Source: JBNKFQ01 sp050289385 | GTDB lineage: Bacteria > Pseudomonadota > Gammaproteobacteria > Pseudomonadales > Porticoccaceae | DNA: 6,411 nt | Assembly (NCBI GenBank): GCA_050289385.1 | Contig: JBNKFQ010000222.1 | Span: 1 to 6,411, forward strand | Direction: 5' to 3' | Shown: positions 1-5,590 of the stretch, in pieces | Layout of the letters: each line of letters begins with the position of its first letter | Position numbering within the stretch: position 1 is the first letter of the stretch | The notes under the pieces: model-generated | What the model saw: only the letters and a program-made list of their open reading frames with translations | Told to the model about the DNA's origin: nothing | Database searches by the model: none | Position numbers and translations under genes: made by a program

Positions 1-108
1 GCGATTCAGCAGGCCTCTAAAAAGTGGACCATGCCGATCAGAAATTGGAAAGCGGCCCTCAATCGATTTACCATCGAATTTGAAGACCGCCTGAAGGACT
101 ATATTTAA
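1..108 (+). CDS. IS256-family (mutator-type) transposase, C-terminal 35 residues only
   Basis: An open frame enters from the left edge and ends at TAA (106-108). The peptide carries the typical C-terminal signature of IS256-family DDE transposases: K-K-W-T-M-P-I-R-N-W-K, then an A-L-N-R-F-T-I-E-F-E-D-R-L type ending. The family catalyses copy-out/paste-in transposition. The catalytic DDE residues lie upstream of the window, so activity cannot be judged. The gene points towards queC, which is transcribed the opposite way. The sequence after the stop looks like an IS256-type terminal inverted repeat, which supports the call. The family assignment rests on recognising the C-terminal motif. Confidence 0.85.
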   Translation, partial: AIQQASKKWTMPIRNWKAALNRFTIEFEDRLKDYI

Positions 109-111
109 CCC

Positions 112-141
112 GGGCAGTTACACAGAAAAAATTACAGGCTC
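112..141 (+). repeat. Putative right terminal inverted repeat of the IS256-family element
   Basis: It begins just after the transposase stop and reads GGGCAGTTACACAG, an A-rich run, then TTACAGGCTC. If it is a terminal repeat, the left end of the element should begin GAGCCTGTAA, followed by a T-rich run and CTGTGTAACTG. That end lies outside the window, so the exact limits are unproven. Confidence 0.55.
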
Positions 142-147
142 CTCATG

Positions 148-819
148 TCAGACGTACCGGGTGGGATCGGCCAAACCTGCGGCAATAAAGCCTTCACGGC
201 GCAGGCGGCAGCTATCGCATTTGCCACAGGCCAAGCCTTCAGAACTGGCCTGGTAGCAAGATACGGTCTGACTGTAATCAACACCCAGCTCGGTACCCAA
301 TTGCACAATTTCACTCTTGCTGAGGTTTATTAATGGCGCGCGAACACGCAACTTGCCACCTTCTACCCCCGCTTTTGTGGCCAGATTGGCCAGCTTTTCA
401 AAAGCCTCTATAAATGCGGGCCGACAATCCGGATAACCGGAATAGTCCACGGCATTCACCCCAATGAACAGCTCCTCGGCGCCCAAAACCTCGGCCCAAC
501 CCAGTGCAATAGATAAAAACACGGTATTGCGCGCCGGCACATAGGTAACCGGGATACCTTCGGTTTGATGCTCTGGCACTTCGATGCTGTCATCCGTCAG
601 TGCCGAGCCGCCAATAGTACGCAGATCCAGCGCCACGACCTTATGCTGCACAGCACCCAGGGTGCGCGATGTTGTCTCGGCGGCAGCCAGCTCGGCACGA
701 TGGCGCTGTCCATAGTCAAAGCTCAAGGTATAGCAGTCGTAGTCTTTGTTGCGAGCAATCGCCAACACTGTGGTGGAATCAAGGCCACCCGAAACCAGAA
801 CCACTGCTTTTTTGCTCAT
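148..819 (-). CDS. queC: 7-cyano-7-deazaguanine (preQ0) synthase QueC
   Basis: QueC converts 7-carboxy-7-deazaguanine, ammonia and ATP to preQ0, in the cytosolic pathway to queuosine. The 223-residue protein has the ATP-binding PP-loop SGGLDS at residues 10-15, a Y-G-Q-R-H motif near 36-40, and the V-P-A-R-N-T segment at 94-99. A C-terminal zinc site has cysteines 188, 198, 201 and 204 (pattern C-x9-C-x2-C-x2-C). It ends in the usual A-D-P-T-R-Y. I chose the ATG at 817-819 because MSKKAVVLVSGG places the PP-loop where QueC proteins have it. The longer frame from TTG (853-855) adds 12 unconserved residues and overlaps the queE stop. The gene lies 32 nt after queE and is probably co-transcribed with it. 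The IS256-type element begins about 6 bp past the stop; the reading frame looks complete, so the insertion spared the protein. Confidence 0.95.
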   Translation of the reverse strand: MSKKAVVLVSGGLDSTTVLAIARNKDYDCYTLSFDYGQRHRAELAAAETTSRTLGAVQHKVVALDLRTIGGSALTDDSIEVPEHQTEGIPVTYVPARNTVFLSIALGWAEVLGAEELFIGVNAVDYSGYPDCRPAFIEAFEKLANLATKAGVEGGKLRVRAPLINLSKSEIVQLGTELGVDYSQTVSCYQASSEGLACGKCDSCRLRREGFIAAGLADPTRYV

Positions 820-851
820 TACACCACTTTCCCCAACTTCCCACCCATAAC

Positions 852-1502
852 TCAATGCCCCGGCTCATCATTCCAGAGAGCCTTGTGCAGCTGAGTTTGA
901 AATCGCACCTGCAATCGGTCCTCAAGAATCCACTCGGCCAGGTCTTTAGCACTTAACTGGCCGTAACAGGGAGAAAACAGCACCTCTGCCACCCTGGTAG
1001 TGAGCTGATATTCGTCCACCTTCATTCTCGCCCACTCGTAATCGCTGCGATCACAGATCACAAATTTGATCTCGTCGTGTGCTTGCAACAAGGGAATGTT
1101 CTCATAGAGGTTTTTAGCCACCTCACCCGATGCTGGTGTTTTAAGATCGAGAATTTTCACTACCCGCGAATCAACATCAGCTACCGGCATTGCGCCACTG
1201 GTTTCCAGGGATACGGTGTAGCCCTTGTCGCAAAGCGCGCTCAACAAGGGTATACAAGCTGGCTGGGCAAGCGGCTCTCCCCCGGTAACTGTCACAAATT
1301 TTACATTGTAGCTCTCTACCTGCTCCAGAATCTGTTGCAGTGCCACCTTTTGCCCACCGTAAAATGCGTATTCTGTGTCACAGTAAACACATCTCAGGGG
1401 GCAACCTGTCAGGCGCACAAATACCGTCGGCAGCCCGGTGGTGCTGGTTTCGCCCTGTAGTGAATAGAATATTTCGGTAATGCGAAGACTAAGGTTTGTC
1501 AT
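852..1502 (-). CDS. queE: 7-carboxy-7-deazaguanine synthase QueE (radical SAM)
   Basis: QueE rearranges 6-carboxy-5,6,7,8-tetrahydropterin to 7-carboxy-7-deazaguanine, the step just before QueC. The 216-residue length is normal for the family. The N-terminus has the substrate-binding E-I-F-Y-S-L-Q-G-E segment (10-18). The [4Fe-4S]-cluster motif is C34-x3-C38-x2-C41 (CPLRCVYC), the canonical radical SAM spacing, followed by D-T-E-Y. The SAM-binding TVTGGEP follows at 71-77, with an L-E-T-S-G strand near 98-102. The start is ATG at 1500-1502; no strong Shine-Dalgarno is visible upstream. The gap to cpoB is 49 nt with no terminator seen, so read-through from cpoB is likely. Another enzyme of the family with different specificity is possible, but the adjacent queC makes QueE very likely. 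Confidence 0.95.
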   Translation of the reverse strand: MTNLSLRITEIFYSLQGETSTTGLPTVFVRLTGCPLRCVYCDTEYAFYGGQKVALQQILEQVESYNVKFVTVTGGEPLAQPACIPLLSALCDKGYTVSLETSGAMPVADVDSRVVKILDLKTPASGEVAKNLYENIPLLQAHDEIKFVICDRSDYEWARMKVDEYQLTTRVAEVLFSPCYGQLSAKDLAEWILEDRLQVRFQTQLHKALWNDEPGH

Positions 1503-1551
1503 AGAACTGACTTAGGGCCTGTTAACACTAATTGGATTACTGCTGTTGTGG

Positions 1552-2319
1552 CTAAAAATTATCTGCCAGGTACTGCCGGGCCTTGTTGGCCGCAGCAGAG
1601 TTGCCAGTGGCGACTTTTTGCAGCAGATCCTTTGCCTGCGCATTGTCGCCAAGCTGGTGATATACCTTGCCAAGACCAAGAGCAGCGTCCGGTGCCTTGC
1701 GATGAGTGGGGAAGTTGTCTACCACCGCAGCAAACGCTTGCCGGGCGTCGTCAAGCTGACCTTTCAGCACATATATTTCGCCCAGCCAATACCAGGCATT
1801 GGCGACATAGTTTCCGTTTGGATACCTTTGCACGTGCTGCCGAAACGCATCTGCCGCCTGGTCTATTTGTTTGTCACGCAAAAGCAGATAGGCTGCACTG
1901 TAGTGGTCTTTTTCGGTACCGACAGATACGCCCGTTGCAGCACTGTCAGAACCACTATACACATTCGAGTTAACTTGTCCGGGCGTGTTGGCAACAGAAC
2001 CTCCCGGGTTGGTGGCTGGCATACTACTCAGGGAACTGACGCGCCGGTCGAGATCAAGATAATCATCCATCTGGCGCTGCTTCAGCTGCTTGAGTTCATG
2101 AGACATTTCTTCCAGCAAGCCCCGCAATTGCCGGACTTCTTCCTGAAGGACCTGCATCTGATAGTAAACCTCGACTTGCTGAGAGTTCATTTCCCCAGCC
2201 TGTCGGCTGTCTTCGGGATTGCCGACCGGTAGTTCTTCAACAGGTGCGCGTTTATCAGCCAGTGTACTTGCCGAAGCCAGTAACGACACGATCAACAACA
2301 GAATAACTCGACCTTTCAT
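1552..2319 (-). CDS. cpoB: Cell division coordinator CpoB (YbgF), TolA-binding periplasmic TPR protein
   Basis: CpoB is a periplasmic protein that in E. coli binds TolA and the PBP1B-LpoB synthase, linking septal peptidoglycan synthesis to outer-membrane constriction. The 255-residue product has an N-terminal Sec signal peptide (hydrophobic residues 5-17, likely cleavage after T-L-A at 21). A charged coiled-coil region follows (about 48-97, rich in Q, E, L, K and R) and matches the trimerisation domain. Next is a low-complexity Ser/Gly/Asn linker (about 98-135), then three TPR-like helix pairs (about 137-168, 174-206, 210-244), including N-A-W-Y-W-L-G-E-I-Y. The start is ATG at 2317-2319 with AAGGGCGGG just upstream. 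A terminator and a 16-bp tandem duplication separate it from pal, so it may be expressed partly apart from the upstream genes. Position and domain order make the call secure. Confidence 0.94.
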   Translation of the reverse strand: MKGRVILLLIVSLLASASTLADKRAPVEELPVGNPEDSRQAGEMNSQQVEVYYQMQVLQEEVRQLRGLLEEMSHELKQLKQRQMDDYLDLDRRVSSLSSMPATNPGGSVANTPGQVNSNVYSGSDSAATGVSVGTEKDHYSAAYLLLRDKQIDQAADAFRQHVQRYPNGNYVANAWYWLGEIYVLKGQLDDARQAFAAVVDNFPTHRKAPDAALGLGKVYHQLGDNAQAKDLLQKVATGNSAAANKARQYLADNF

Positions 2320-2328
2320 ATTCCCGCC

Positions 2329-2360
2329 CTTTTGATACCTGAACCAATTGATACCTGAAC
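2329..2360 (-). repeat. Imperfect 16-bp tandem duplication just upstream of cpoB
   Basis: On the minus strand two adjacent units read GTTCAGGTATCAATTG (2360-2345) and GTTCAGGTATCAAAAG (2344-2329). They match at 14 of 16 positions and share a 13-14 base core. The second unit runs into the ribosome binding region of cpoB. They lie between the pal terminator and the cpoB start. They could be a regulator-binding repeat or simply a recent short duplication. Confidence 0.85.
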
Positions 2361-2364
2361 AAAC

Positions 2365-2402
2365 AAAAAACGCGCAACCCGAAATTGGCCCGGATTGCGC
2401 GT
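2365..2402 (-). terminator. Rho-independent terminator downstream of pal
   Basis: On the minus strand ACGCGCAATCCGG (2402-2390) pairs with TCGGGTTGCGCGT (2382-2370). This gives a stem of about 12-13 bp, with a T·G wobble at 2394/2378 and another at the loop end, and a 7-nt loop. A run of six T (2370-2365) follows. The opposite strand has no matching T-run, so it acts only in the direction of the tol-pal genes. It starts 42 nt after the pal stop and ends about 45 nt before cpoB. Confidence 0.88.
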
Positions 2403-2444
2403 CTCTTTATATCAGAATCGCCCGTAAAGAGCGATGCCAGACTT

Positions 2445-2972
2445 TTACTTAAGCTCAACCCGACGATTGAGCGCCATTGACTCTGCGTCGCTGCCGAGTC
2501 TGGCCGGACGCTCTTCACCGTAGCTGATAACTTCCAGGTATGAAGCGTTCACCCCCTGCAACACCAGGAACTCCTTGACCGAATTGGCGCGACGTTCACC
2601 CAGAGCCAGGTTGTACTCTCGCGTACCACGCTCATCGGCGTGCCCTTCAAGACGGATGTGACGCGGGTTCTTGCGCAATGCCCTGGCATGGACAGTCAAC
2701 GCAGCGCGTGATTCGGGTTTTAGCAGCGACTTGTCAAAATCAAAGTAGAATACGGTTTCGGCACCCGCCAACGGATCAGCCATGTTATCGCCACCGCTGA
2801 CATTGCTATCGTCGGCGCCGCGGCGCGTGGTGGTAGAGTCATCGGGAATCGTATCTGCCGCCGGACCCGTGGTGTCAGCGACGGTTTCTTCGGTATCCGT
2901 TGTACTACACCCCATCAACAGCATCGAAAGCAGTGTACCTGTTAAAGCAAGTTTAAACATTTTGCGTTTCAT
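2445..2972 (-). CDS. pal: Peptidoglycan-associated lipoprotein Pal
   Basis: Pal is an outer-membrane lipoprotein that binds peptidoglycan non-covalently and interacts with TolB and TolA. The 175-residue precursor has a basic start (MKRK), a hydrophobic segment, and a lipobox L-M-G-C with the lipidated cysteine at 22. Serine at +2 is consistent with transfer to the outer membrane. An Asp/Thr/Ser-rich tether follows (about 23-70), then an OmpA-like domain (about 72-175) opening with V-F-Y-F-D-F-D. The peptidoglycan-binding segment G-H-A-D-E-R-G-T-R-E-Y-N (110-121) includes D113, and R128 follows in L-G-E-R-R-A. The ATG at 2970-2972 has a good AGGAG seven bases upstream. The 158-nt gap after tolB, and a strong terminator after the gene, suggest it may have its own promoter as well as read-through from tolB. 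This is the gene called oprL in Pseudomonas. Confidence 0.97.
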   Translation of the reverse strand: MKRKMFKLALTGTLLSMLLMGCSTTDTEETVADTTGPAADTIPDDSTTTRRGADDSNVSGGDNMADPLAGAETVFYFDFDKSLLKPESRAALTVHARALRKNPRHIRLEGHADERGTREYNLALGERRANSVKEFLVLQGVNASYLEVISYGEERPARLGSDAESMALNRRVELK

Positions 2973-2985
2973 TCCTGGTCTCCTG

Positions 2986-2998
2986 TAAAACAGTTTTA
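2986..2998. repeat. AT-rich perfect palindrome just upstream of the pal ribosome binding site
   Basis: TAAAAC-A-GTTTTA is a perfect 6+1+6 inverted repeat. Its one-base centre makes an RNA hairpin unlikely, so a DNA operator-like site is the likelier reading. It overlaps a possible minus-strand -10 hexamer TATAAA (3000-2995), for which I find no good -35 partner. The pal Shine-Dalgarno (AGGAG, 2984-2980) follows directly. The palindrome is certain; its function is speculation. Confidence 0.5.
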
Positions 2999-3130
2999 TA
3001 AAGTTTGAAGTATTTCCCCGCTAGTGCCCGGATGATCTTTACAAGCCATCCCAAACATATTTCTGGAACGCTGATGCAACATTGCGAAGCCGCCTGAGCG
3101 CATCACTCACATATTCGGTATGACTAATCG

Positions 3131-4429
3131 TCATCTTAAAAAGGGCGACCACGCAGGTTCACGCACATCACCCTCGCGGGCCGGAAGCAGGAATTTGACG
3201 CCTGCATCCAAAGATACCGCAGCCAGTAACCCCTTGTCGCCACGTTTGGTGGCGTAGAGCACCATTGCTCCGTTGGGGGCTACTGTCGGCGATTCGTCCA
3301 GGCTGGTTTCCGTCAGCACTCTGACGTCACCGGTAACCAGGTCCTGAGAGGCAATATGAAAACTGCCATTATTACGGTGCACCATTACCAGAGTTCGGCC
3401 ATCCGGAGCCAGACGCCCACGGGCATTGTAGTTTCCCCGGAAAGTCAAGCGCTCAACTTTACCACTGGCAATGTTCAATTTGTAGATCTGTGGTGTGCCG
3501 CCCCGGTCAGAGGTAAACAGTAATGCTTTACTGTCCGGCATCCAGGTCGGCTCTGTATCTATCGCAAAGTGAGTGGTCAGACGTCGAAACTTGCGAGTTT
3601 GCATATCAAACAGATATAACTCCGGGTTCCCGTCTTTGGAAAGCGTAAGCGCCAGCTTGCGCCCGTCCGGTGACCATGCCGGAGCACTGTTGATACCTTT
3701 AAAGTTTGTCAATTGCTCACTTTTACCCGTAGCAATTTCCTGTCTGTAAATGGCGGAACGGCCACTTTCGAACGAGACATATAATACTTGCTTGCCATCT
3801 GGCGACCAGGCTGGCGACATAATAGGTTCACTGGAAACCAGCAGTTCAATTTCCCGCGCACCGTCGGCATCCGCACGCATTAAACGATAGGTGTATTTAC
3901 CTGCACCATTCGGGCGCGCCGTTACATACAAAATCCGTGTGGAAAACGCGCCGCGAATACCGGTAATGGCTTCGTATACATGGTCACTGATGTAGTGCGC
4001 CATATCCCGTATATATTGAACGTTGCCATTAACCGGTTTGGTAAAGACCACCTTTTGAGCGTTAACATCCAGCAAACTGAAGGTAACACGCAGGCCATCT
4101 GCACCCCGGGACTCCACTTTGCCAACAACCAGATACTGGGCGCCGAGCACCTTCCAGTCACGATAGTAAACGTCACTGGCAGAAGCGGGCACGGCAAGCA
4201 TATCCTCGCGTGGAATCTGGCGAAACAAACCGCTGCGTTCCAGGTCTGCCTCGACAATGGCGCTGATATCTTCAGACAATGAAGCACCACGATAAGCCAG
4301 CGGGGCAATAGCAATCCTCACCGGGTTGTCTGACCCACGCGTAATCTCAATGGTTAAATCTGCCTGCACTACTGGCACCCACAAAAAAATACTGAATAAC
4401 ATTGCTGTCAATAAACTTTTTGGTTTCAC
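3131..4429 (-). CDS. tolB: Tol-Pal system periplasmic beta-propeller protein TolB
   Basis: TolB is a soluble periplasmic protein that binds Pal and, through its N-terminus, TolA. The 432-residue length is typical. A Sec signal peptide has K residues at 2 and 4, a hydrophobic core, and likely cleavage after V-Q-A (23), giving a mature D-L-T-I-E-I-T start. An alpha/beta N-terminal domain (about 24-160) precedes a six-bladed propeller. Its repeats are seen as AWSPDG at 207-212 and 251-256, WMPDS at 296, APDG at 341, APNG at 384, and the closing PAWSPF near the end, as is usual for TolB. The start is GTG (4427-4429), only 4 nt past the tolA stop; the next ATG, nine codons in, would lose the basic n-region of the signal peptide. 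The tight spacing implies translational coupling to tolA. Confidence 0.97.
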   Translation of the reverse strand: MKPKSLLTAMLFSIFLWVPVVQADLTIEITRGSDNPVRIAIAPLAYRGASLSEDISAIVEADLERSGLFRQIPREDMLAVPASASDVYYRDWKVLGAQYLVVGKVESRGADGLRVTFSLLDVNAQKVVFTKPVNGNVQYIRDMAHYISDHVYEAITGIRGAFSTRILYVTARPNGAGKYTYRLMRADADGAREIELLVSSEPIMSPAWSPDGKQVLYVSFESGRSAIYRQEIATGKSEQLTNFKGINSAPAWSPDGRKLALTLSKDGNPELYLFDMQTRKFRRLTTHFAIDTEPTWMPDSKALLFTSDRGGTPQIYKLNIASGKVERLTFRGNYNARGRLAPDGRTLVMVHRNNGSFHIASQDLVTGDVRVLTETSLDESPTVAPNGAMVLYATKRGDKGLLAAVSLDAGVKFLLPAREGDVREPAWSPFLR

Positions 4430-4433
4430 TTTG

Positions 4434-5132
4434 TTACAACCTCAAGTCGTCGGGCCTGAATACCAGCCGCAAGTTACGAAAATATGTCTCAAACATTCTG
4501 GGCTCCAGCTTCTGCAGTTCGGGAAAACGATCCGCTTTGCGAACCGCTTGCTCAACGGAACGATCAAATGCTGCATTGCCACTGGATTTGACAATGGCGA
4601 CACTCACCACCTGCCCGGTAGGTACCAGGCGAATCACCACTTCAGCTTCCATGCCACGGCGTGCACTGGGTGGCCTGCTCCAGTTGTTTCCCACACGGTC
4701 CTGAATAATCGTCACATAACTTTTTGCCACCTGTTGATCATTCTCGGCAACCAGAAACTCCTCCTCGTCTGCCAACGCTTCAAACAATTCAGCTTCTTGT
4801 TGTTTGCGCTTGATCTCCAACTGCTTCTTTCGTTGTGCTTCGGCCTCGGCCTTTTTGTCCACTTTGGGCTTCTGTTTCGGTTTCGGTTTCGGTTTCGGTT
4901 TTGGCTTTGGCTTTGGCTTTGGTTTCGGTTTTGCTTTTGGCTTTGGCTTTGGTTTCGGCTTGGGTTCTGCCTTCGGTTTCAGTTCCACCAGTTTGGCATC
5001 AATATATTTCGGTACAACAACCTTTCGATGGGTATCTTCAGGCACCCATTTGGCAACAACTACCGCCACCAGCACCGCATGCAGTACAGCGCTGCAAAAG
5101 ATAGCGGTGGAGTAACTGCCTGCCTTGCCCAT
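4434..5132 (-). CDS. tolA: Tol-Pal system energy-transducing protein TolA (short form with Lys-Pro linker)
   Basis: TolA is anchored in the inner membrane by TolQR and reaches TolB/Pal and CpoB in the periplasm. From the ATG at 5130-5132 the protein has 232 residues. It has one N-terminal membrane helix (about 10-30) carrying the S14-x3-H18 motif that contacts TolQR. A K/P-rich linker spans 52-90, and a short charged helix 93-125 is rich in K, E, Q and A. A C-terminal TolA domain (about 133-232) has N-N-W-S-R-P-P, F-D-R-S-V-E-Q-A-V and L-V-F-R-P. E. coli TolA (421 residues) is much longer because of its long Ala-rich helical domain II, so the linker here is both short and different in kind. 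It resembles the (KP)n stretch of TonB, but the position between tolR and tolB and the C-terminal domain identify TolA. GTG (5135) is an alternative start; TTG (5141) abuts the ribosome binding site and is unlikely. Confidence 0.92.
   Translation of the reverse strand: MGKAGSYSTAIFCSAVLHAVLVAVVVAKWVPEDTHRKVVVPKYIDAKLVELKPKAEPKPKPKPKPKAKPKPKPKPKPKPKPKPKPKQKPKVDKKAEAEAQRKKQLEIKRKQQEAELFEALADEEEFLVAENDQQVAKSYVTIIQDRVGNNWSRPPSARRGMEAEVVIRLVPTGQVVSVAIVKSSGNAAFDRSVEQAVRKADRFPELQKLEPRMFETYFRNLRLVFRPDDLRL
4863..4979 (-). repeat. Hexanucleotide array encoding the Lys-Pro linker of TolA
   Basis: This stretch encodes residues 52-90 of TolA. It consists mostly of six-base units alternating a Lys codon (AAA/AAG) and a Pro codon (CCG/CCA). 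There are four consecutive Lys-Pro pairs, a Lys-Ala interruption, nine consecutive Lys-Pro pairs, then Lys-Gln and Lys-Pro. Some units are identical in DNA: AAACCG four times in a row and AAGCCA three times in a row. Gain or loss of one unit changes the linker by two residues without shifting the frame. Confidence 0.93.
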
Positions 5133-5141
5133 CACCGACAA

Positions 5142-5146
5142 CCTTC
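5142..5146 (-). promoter_or_regulatory. Ribosome binding site that decides the tolA start
   Basis: The minus strand reads GAAGG just after the tolR stop. It is 9 nt from the ATG at 5132 and 6 nt from the GTG at 5135, but directly abuts the TTG at 5141. The TTG start is therefore implausible, and ATG (or GTG) is favoured. Confidence 0.6.
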
Positions 5147-5147
5147 G

Positions 5148-5582
5148 CTACTTGCCACTGGGCGGCTCGGTAACCAGACCCACAGACGGGGCGCCAGCAC
5201 CTTGCAATTCGCTCATCAAGTGAACAACCGCACCGTAATCCACTTTGGTATCACCCCATACCAGCACCGGGGTTTTGGGCTTTTGACGCAATACCTTGCC
5301 GACACGATCTTTTATTACGTCAAGTGTTTCCTGCTGCTGGCCGTCGTTGCCCAGTTCAAACCAGTAACTGCCATCGGCCTTGATCGAAACAATAATGGGA
5401 TCGTGGTCCTGATCTTCCAGAGGTGCCGAAGCAGCATCAGGCAGTTCAACTTTTACGCCCTGCATCAGCAACGGTGCAGTTACCATAAACACAATCAACA
5501 AAACCAGCATCACATCAATCAATGGCACCACATTGATCTCGGATGTCAGCTTTCGCTTGGCTTTTTTAAGGTGAATTGCCAT
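5148..5582 (-). CDS. tolR: Tol-Pal system protein TolR (ExbD/TolR family)
   Basis: TolR forms the proton-driven stator complex with TolQ in the inner membrane and has a periplasmic peptidoglycan-binding domain. The 144-residue product has a basic cytoplasmic N-terminus. It then has S-E-I-N-V-V-P-L-I-D leading into one membrane helix (about 19-40), with D23 at the position of the essential proton-carrying aspartate of E. coli TolR. The post-membrane V-E-L-P-D-A follows at 45-50, then a periplasmic domain with V-D-Y-G-A-V and L-V-T-E-P near the end. The ATG is at 5580-5582, and its Shine-Dalgarno (AGGAG) overlaps the tolQ stop codon, with only 8 nt between the genes, so coupling with tolQ is expected. 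ExbD is the paralogue, but the neighbours fix the call as TolR. Confidence 0.97.
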   Translation of the reverse strand: MAIHLKKAKRKLTSEINVVPLIDVMLVLLIVFMVTAPLLMQGVKVELPDAASAPLEDQDHDPIIVSIKADGSYWFELGNDGQQQETLDVIKDRVGKVLRQKPKTPVLVWGDTKVDYGAVVHLMSELQGAGAPSVGLVTEPPSGK

Positions 5583-5590
5583 AACAGCTC

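Larger units (their letters stand above)
1..141 (+). mobile_element. Right end of an IS256-family insertion sequence
   Basis: This stretch holds the transposase 3' end followed by a short non-coding tail. The tail contains GTTACACAGAAAAAATTACA, which resembles the 'TTACACAG AAA' inner part of many IS256-family inverted repeats. The outer boundary is inferred at about 141 (…AGGCTC) and could be off by a few bases, because the left end is not in the window. With the 8-9 bp target duplication usual for this family, the duplicated target would be 142-149 or 142-150 and would overlap the queC stop codon (148-150). Confidence 0.7.

Noticed and set aside
148..855. Longer QueC starting at TTG 853-855
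   Set aside because: The extra 12 residues are unlike the family and the start overlaps the queE stop codon. ATG at 819 gives the standard N-terminus directly before the PP-loop.
1503..1551. Possible riboswitch or preQ1-type leader before queE
   Set aside because: The gap is only 49 nt with no conserved hairpin or pseudoknot visible, and preQ1 riboswitches are not expected inside this type of operon.
2405..2414. Extended -10-like TGATATAAAG on the minus strand downstream of pal as a cpoB promoter
   Set aside because: No -35 match lies at a suitable distance. A start about 7 nt downstream would fall inside the terminator stem and leave about nine of its pairs, so the transcript would probably terminate at once.
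2425..2445. Sigma-54-like TGGCAT near the pal 3' end
   Set aside because: The matching -12 GC element is absent at the required spacing.
2255..2518. Overlapping minus-strand open frame spanning the pal 3' end, the terminator and the cpoB signal peptide
   Set aside because: It overlaps two well-supported genes in another frame, runs through a strong terminator, and has no recognisable features.
5133..5141. TTG start of TolA at 5141
   Set aside because: The GAAGG ribosome binding site directly abuts this codon with no spacer. ATG 5132 or GTG 5135 has proper spacing.
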